In this document: piece by piece, positions 61,424 to 64,000 of the stretch
Layout: each line of letters begins with the position of its first letter
Position numbering within the stretch: the first letter of the stretch is position 1
NCBI GenBank assembly: GCA_019359505.1
Contig: JAHHHD010000004.1
Span: 124,001-188,000 of the forward strand
DNA: 64,000 bases
Origin: Drouetiella hepatica Uher 2000/2452
Lineage (GTDB): Bacteria; Cyanobacteriota; Cyanobacteriia; Elainellales; Elainellaceae
Direction: 5' to 3'
The notes under the pieces: generated by a model
What the model was told of the DNA's origin: nothing
Database searches by the model: none
What the model saw: only the letters and a program-made list of their open reading frames with translations
Position numbers and translations under genes: made by a program

Positions 61424-62935
61424 ATGGCTGGAATTTGGTCATTCACTGGGCGACATCGCATCTTGCATTTTACCTGGTTTGCTTTTTTTCTCACATTTGT
61501 AATTTGGTTTAACTTTGCTCCGTTTGCGACAGCAGTGAAGGCTGAAATGGGGCTATCGGAAGCACAAATGCGAACGCTGGCGATTTGTAACGTTGCCCTA
61601 ACAATTCCAGCACGAATTATTGTGGGTATGGTGTTGGATCGGTTTGGTCCGCGCATTACCTATTCCTGTTTGCTGATCTATGCGGCATTGCCTTGTTTTG
61701 CATTTGCAATGGCGCAAAATTTTGAGCAGCTAGTCTATAGCCGTTTGGCGTTGAGCATTGTTGGCTGCGGGTTTGTGATTGGCATTCGCATGGTGGCAGA
61801 GTGGTTTCCGTCAAATGAAATTGGTCTGGCGGAGGGAATTTACGGCGGCTGGGGCAACTTCGGCTCATCCGCTGCGGCATTCACACTGCCTGCGATCGCT
61901 GCTGTCAGTACGTTTATGGCGGCAGGTCAACTCAATTGGCGGTTTGCGATCGCGCTCACAGGCCTTGTTGCGGCTGCCTACGGCGTGGTCTATTTTTTCA
62001 ATGTCTCCGATACACCACCTGGAAGAGTTTATCAGCGCCCGCCGAGCAGTGCGGGAATGGAAGTCACGACCAAGCGGGATTTCTGGTTCATGCTGCTCAT
62101 GAATATTCCCCTAGTGGCTGCTCTAGCGGTGATTGCATGGCGGTTGAATAGAGTGCAGTTCATCAATGGAACTACCTTCACCATCATCTGTGTTTTGCTA
62201 GTGGCACTCTATTTGTTTCAAGCCTACAACGCCTACAAGGCAAACAAGCCCTTGATGACGGGTGAAAAGCAGTATGAAGCGAGCGATCGCTATCGCTTTT
62301 CGCAAGTGGCAAATCTGGAACTTTCCTATGTCGCCTGCTTTGGTACAGAGCTAGCAGTCGTGTCAATGCTGCCTTCATTCTTTGAGCGGGGCTATGGTCT
62401 TAGTGCCGCAGTCGCTGGGGCTGTGGCTAGCACCTACGCCTTCATGAATATTCCTGCTCGTCCCGGTGGAGGGTGGCTGTCAGATAAAGTCGGGAGTCGC
62501 AAGTGGACGCTGGTGTTTACCTTGGCAGGAACGGGGATAGGCTATCTCATCTTTGCCAGTTTGGGGCAGGGAGTGCCGTTAGCCATTGTGGTGGCCGTGA
62601 CAATGGCAGCATCCTTCTTTGTTATGGCAGCTGAAGGAGCAACCTTTGGGATTGTGCCCTTGATCAAAAATCGAGTAACGGGGCAAATTGCGGGTAACGT
62701 CGGTGCTTACGGCAATGTGGGCGCGGTCATTTATTTGACAATTTACAGCCTGATGCCGCAAGGGGCAGAGAGCGATCGCGCCTTCTTCCAAATGTTGGGA
62801 GTTGTGGCTCTGATCGTGACTTTCTTAAATGCTTTCTTTCTGAAAGAGCCGACTGGTTCTCATGACGCTGGTTCTCATGACGAAGAGCATGCCAAAGTGG
62901 AAACAATGGTTTCGGCAGTACCAGAGGAGCGCTAA
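61424..62935 (+). CDS. nrtP: NarK/NrtP-type nitrate/nitrite permease
   Basis: A 503-aa MFS transporter with 12 helices. The nitrate-porter signatures are present: FAPFATAVKAEMGLSEAQMR, GIRMVAEWFPSNEIGLAEGIYGGWGNFGSSAAAF (nitrate signature 1) and the matching second one near GNVGAYGNVGAVIYL. RIIVGMVLDRFGPR is the MFS motif A. It resembles cyanobacterial NrtP, a bispecific nitrate/nitrite permease of marine and some freshwater strains. ATG 61424 has AAGAGG 10 bp upstream; upstream in-frame ATGs are rejected. No nirA or narB neighbour in the window. Confidence 0.92.
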   Translation: MAGIWSFTGRHRILHFTWFAFFLTFVIWFNFAPFATAVKAEMGLSEAQMRTLAICNVALTIPARIIVGMVLDRFGPRITYSCLLIYAALPCFAFAMAQNFEQLVYSRLALSIVGCGFVIGIRMVAEWFPSNEIGLAEGIYGGWGNFGSSAAAFTLPAIAAVSTFMAAGQLNWRFAIALTGLVAAAYGVVYFFNVSDTPPGRVYQRPPSSAGMEVTTKRDFWFMLLMNIPLVAALAVIAWRLNRVQFINGTTFTIICVLLVALYLFQAYNAYKANKPLMTGEKQYEASDRYRFSQVANLELSYVACFGTELAVVSMLPSFFERGYGLSAAVAGAVASTYAFMNIPARPGGGWLSDKVGSRKWTLVFTLAGTGIGYLIFASLGQGVPLAIVVAVTMAASFFVMAAEGATFGIVPLIKNRVTGQIAGNVGAYGNVGAVIYLTIYSLMPQGAESDRAFFQMLGVVALIVTFLNAFFLKEPTGSHDAGSHDEEHAKVETMVSAVPEER

Positions 62936-62987
62936 CGTCTCTAGCAGTTATCATCTATGCATGAATTGAGCAGTGGTATTCAAGCAA

Positions 62988-63197
62988 TGATTTTTTGTAG
63001 AGAAGAAACCTCTATGACAAAAATCATGACCCTTTGAAGGTTACTAAGGATCGTGGATTAAGTAACCTGTACAACCGATCTGCTGTAGGGGCTTAGCAAT
63101 ACTAAGCTGCTATCCCAAGATTTACATCTTGTTAAGTCCATTCAAAGCCCCCTGACTCTGCTCCCGCCTGTGGAAATTCAGAGTCGGGGCATTTTTT
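62988..63197 (+). ncRNA. Candidate structured RNA with five hairpins and terminator
   Basis: Within 210 bp downstream of nrtP: TGATTTTT...AAAAATCA with TAGAG/CTCTA (62988-63026); GGTTACT/AGTAACC (63039-63067); GCTTAG/CTAAGC (63091-63107); AAGAT/ATCTT (63117-63130); and a final GCCCC-GACTCTG / CAGAGTC-GGGGC stem (63147-63190) followed by TTTTTT. The last stem is a good intrinsic terminator about 210 bp past the nrtP stop. Either a long structured 3' UTR or an independent small RNA. Not matched to a known RNA family. Confidence 0.45.
63147..63197 (+). terminator. Intrinsic terminator downstream of nrtP
   Basis: GCCCC, bulge CT, GACTCTG pairs with CAGAGTC GGGGC; six T follow at 63192-63197. It ends the candidate RNA above or the nrtP transcript. 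Confidence 0.75.
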
Positions 63198-63258
63198 CAC
63201 TGAGTTTTCTCAAGCATTCAATCTGAGCTAACTCGCTCTGCCGCGATCTGTCTGCTTG

Positions 63259-63708
63259 TCAAACTTGCGGATGCTGCCAAATACGCTCCAAGGTTGCCAC
63301 TTGCTCTAGTAGCTTAGCCATTTGCTCGCAGGCACGTCGGTCATAGCGCCAGATTGCCACAATTACGCTCAGCGGCAAGCTCAAATAAAATGTCCAGAGC
63401 AAACTGCTTGACAGCATCTCATCTAGTTCTGGATTAAACAGAGCCGTGCGCTTGACTGGAGCAGACTCAATGGCTTCAATGGTTTCGCTCGTTTTCACTG
63501 CGGCAGACTTTTGCGCAAAAGCCATGGTTTCGGCTGCTTGCTCCAGGGGTTGAACGTCACGACCTAAAGCAGGCGTCGTCACCAGCAAGCTTGCTGCCAA
63601 ACCCGTACTCAGAACTGCTGCAAGTTTGGAAGCTATCCCCATAAACTGTAGTGATCGCGCTGGGTGGTGAGGCTTCGCAAATTGCAGTTGACCAAGTTCT
63701 ACTTTCAT
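63259..63708 (-). CDS. Small exported/membrane protein, unknown
   Basis: A 149-aa product. Residues ~23-50 look like a signal peptide (MGIASKLAAVLSTGLAASLLVTTPALG) after a 22-residue basic leader. A second hydrophobic helix lies at ~104-122 (LLWTFYLSLPLSVIVAIW), followed by a charged C-terminus with RRACEQMAKLLEQVATLERI. The ATG at 63708 has AGGAAAAG upstream, so the longer form is used. No family recognised. Confidence 0.6.
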   Translation of the reverse strand: MKVELGQLQFAKPHHPARSLQFMGIASKLAAVLSTGLAASLLVTTPALGRDVQPLEQAAETMAFAQKSAAVKTSETIEAIESAPVKRTALFNPELDEMLSSSLLWTFYLSLPLSVIVAIWRYDRRACEQMAKLLEQVATLERIWQHPQV

Positions 63709-63929
63709 CTTTTCCTGTCTGCCTAGTGCAGACCAACTGGTTGTTTATAATTTCTGTATCCAAAGTTACTATATCATCTCAAATTACAGATCTTCTCAAA
63801 GGTGGATTTAAAGCCTGCCCTTCTTAAGAATCTGAAACACTTGAATACAGAAATTGAACGCGATCGCGATACCGTAAGCTGGTAACTGGAAGGAACAACT
63901 CACAATGGACAACTCACAATAGAAACCTT

Positions 63930-64000
63930 ATGGGTGAGACAGGTAATCGGGCTGAATCTGAACTCTCAAAATCTACTGCACCTTCAAAACCTGTAGAGCT
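63930..64000 (+). CDS. Possible start of a gene continuing past the window
   Basis: An ATG at 63930 opens a frame (GETGNRAESELSKSTAPSKP) that stays open to the edge. No strong ribosome site; only 23 codons are visible, so this could be chance. The rest of 63709-63929 shows no gene. Confidence 0.25.
   Translation, partial: MGETGNRAESELSKSTAPSKPVE

Overview
The window is chromosomal DNA of a cyanobacterium, most likely a filamentous Leptolyngbya-like lineage. The HIP1 octamer (GCGATCGC) is dense throughout. The gene set is also cyanobacterial: the photosystem I assembly factor Ycf3, a cyAbrB regulator, a ThiO-ThiG fusion, a phytol kinase, an MntCAB manganese transporter and an NrtP-type nitrate permease. 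Genus and species cannot be fixed from the sequence alone.

Layout. 1-1.7 kb: a fatty-acid desaturase (cut by the window start) diverges from a GntR/UTRA regulator, with a perfect palindromic operator between them. 1.9-6.2 kb: a three-gene cassette (winged-helix-like protein, AAA+ ATPase with a BrxD-like look, PD-(D/E)XK nuclease) that resembles an undescribed defence system. 6.2-7.9 kb: HxlR regulator diverging from a flavodoxin-fold quinone reductase, then a holin-like membrane protein. 8-11.2 kb: gatC, ycf3, an unknown membrane protein and a 3-methyladenine glycosylase. 11.4-14.4 kb: mntCAB, bracketed by two mirror-image copies of a ~100-bp palindromic element. 14.4-20.2 kb: TPR protein, purS-purQ, thiO-thiG and two small membrane proteins with low-complexity linkers. 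20.4-24.9 kb: citramalate synthase, an ISAzo13-type transposase relic, cyAbrB and an SdhB/FrdB subunit. 25-29.7 kb: an acidic coiled-coil protein and an Hsp70/actin-fold protein, joined by a -1 shift at a run of nine A. 30-34.6 kb: a CbiG_C/CobE protein, a quinone-oxidoreductase-like dehydrogenase, a second HxlR, leuA and an XRE regulator.

34.7-41.7 kb: a 59-aa small protein, a Uma2 nuclease-like protein, a bestrophin, a DinG-like protein without helicase motifs, phytol kinase, a GlsB-like protein and a thioredoxin. 41.9-46.1 kb: fabG and a four-gene polar amino-acid ABC transporter. 46-49.7 kb: a small DNA-binding-like protein, a LysR/MFS divergent pair and a DCC thiol-disulfide protein. 50-54.8 kb: a decaying accessory island. 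It holds an MmeI-like type IIL restriction-modification gene broken by a 206-bp tandem duplication, a nonsense codon and an inserted DUF559 element, plus a toxin-antitoxin pair with a frameshifted toxin, a second copy of the R-M gene tail and small fragments. 54.9-64 kb: pgk, universal stress protein, SPOR protein, DciA, an MBOAT acyltransferase, NrtP, a run of hairpins that may be a structured RNA, and a small exported membrane protein.

At least five families of short palindromic repeats are scattered between genes, usually just past stop codons. The most notable items are the three-gene cassette, the A9 frameshift joining the 974-aa and Hsp70-like frames, and the DUF559 element bracketed by 92-bp direct repeats inside the R-M gene. 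No rRNA, tRNA or CRISPR array was recognised.
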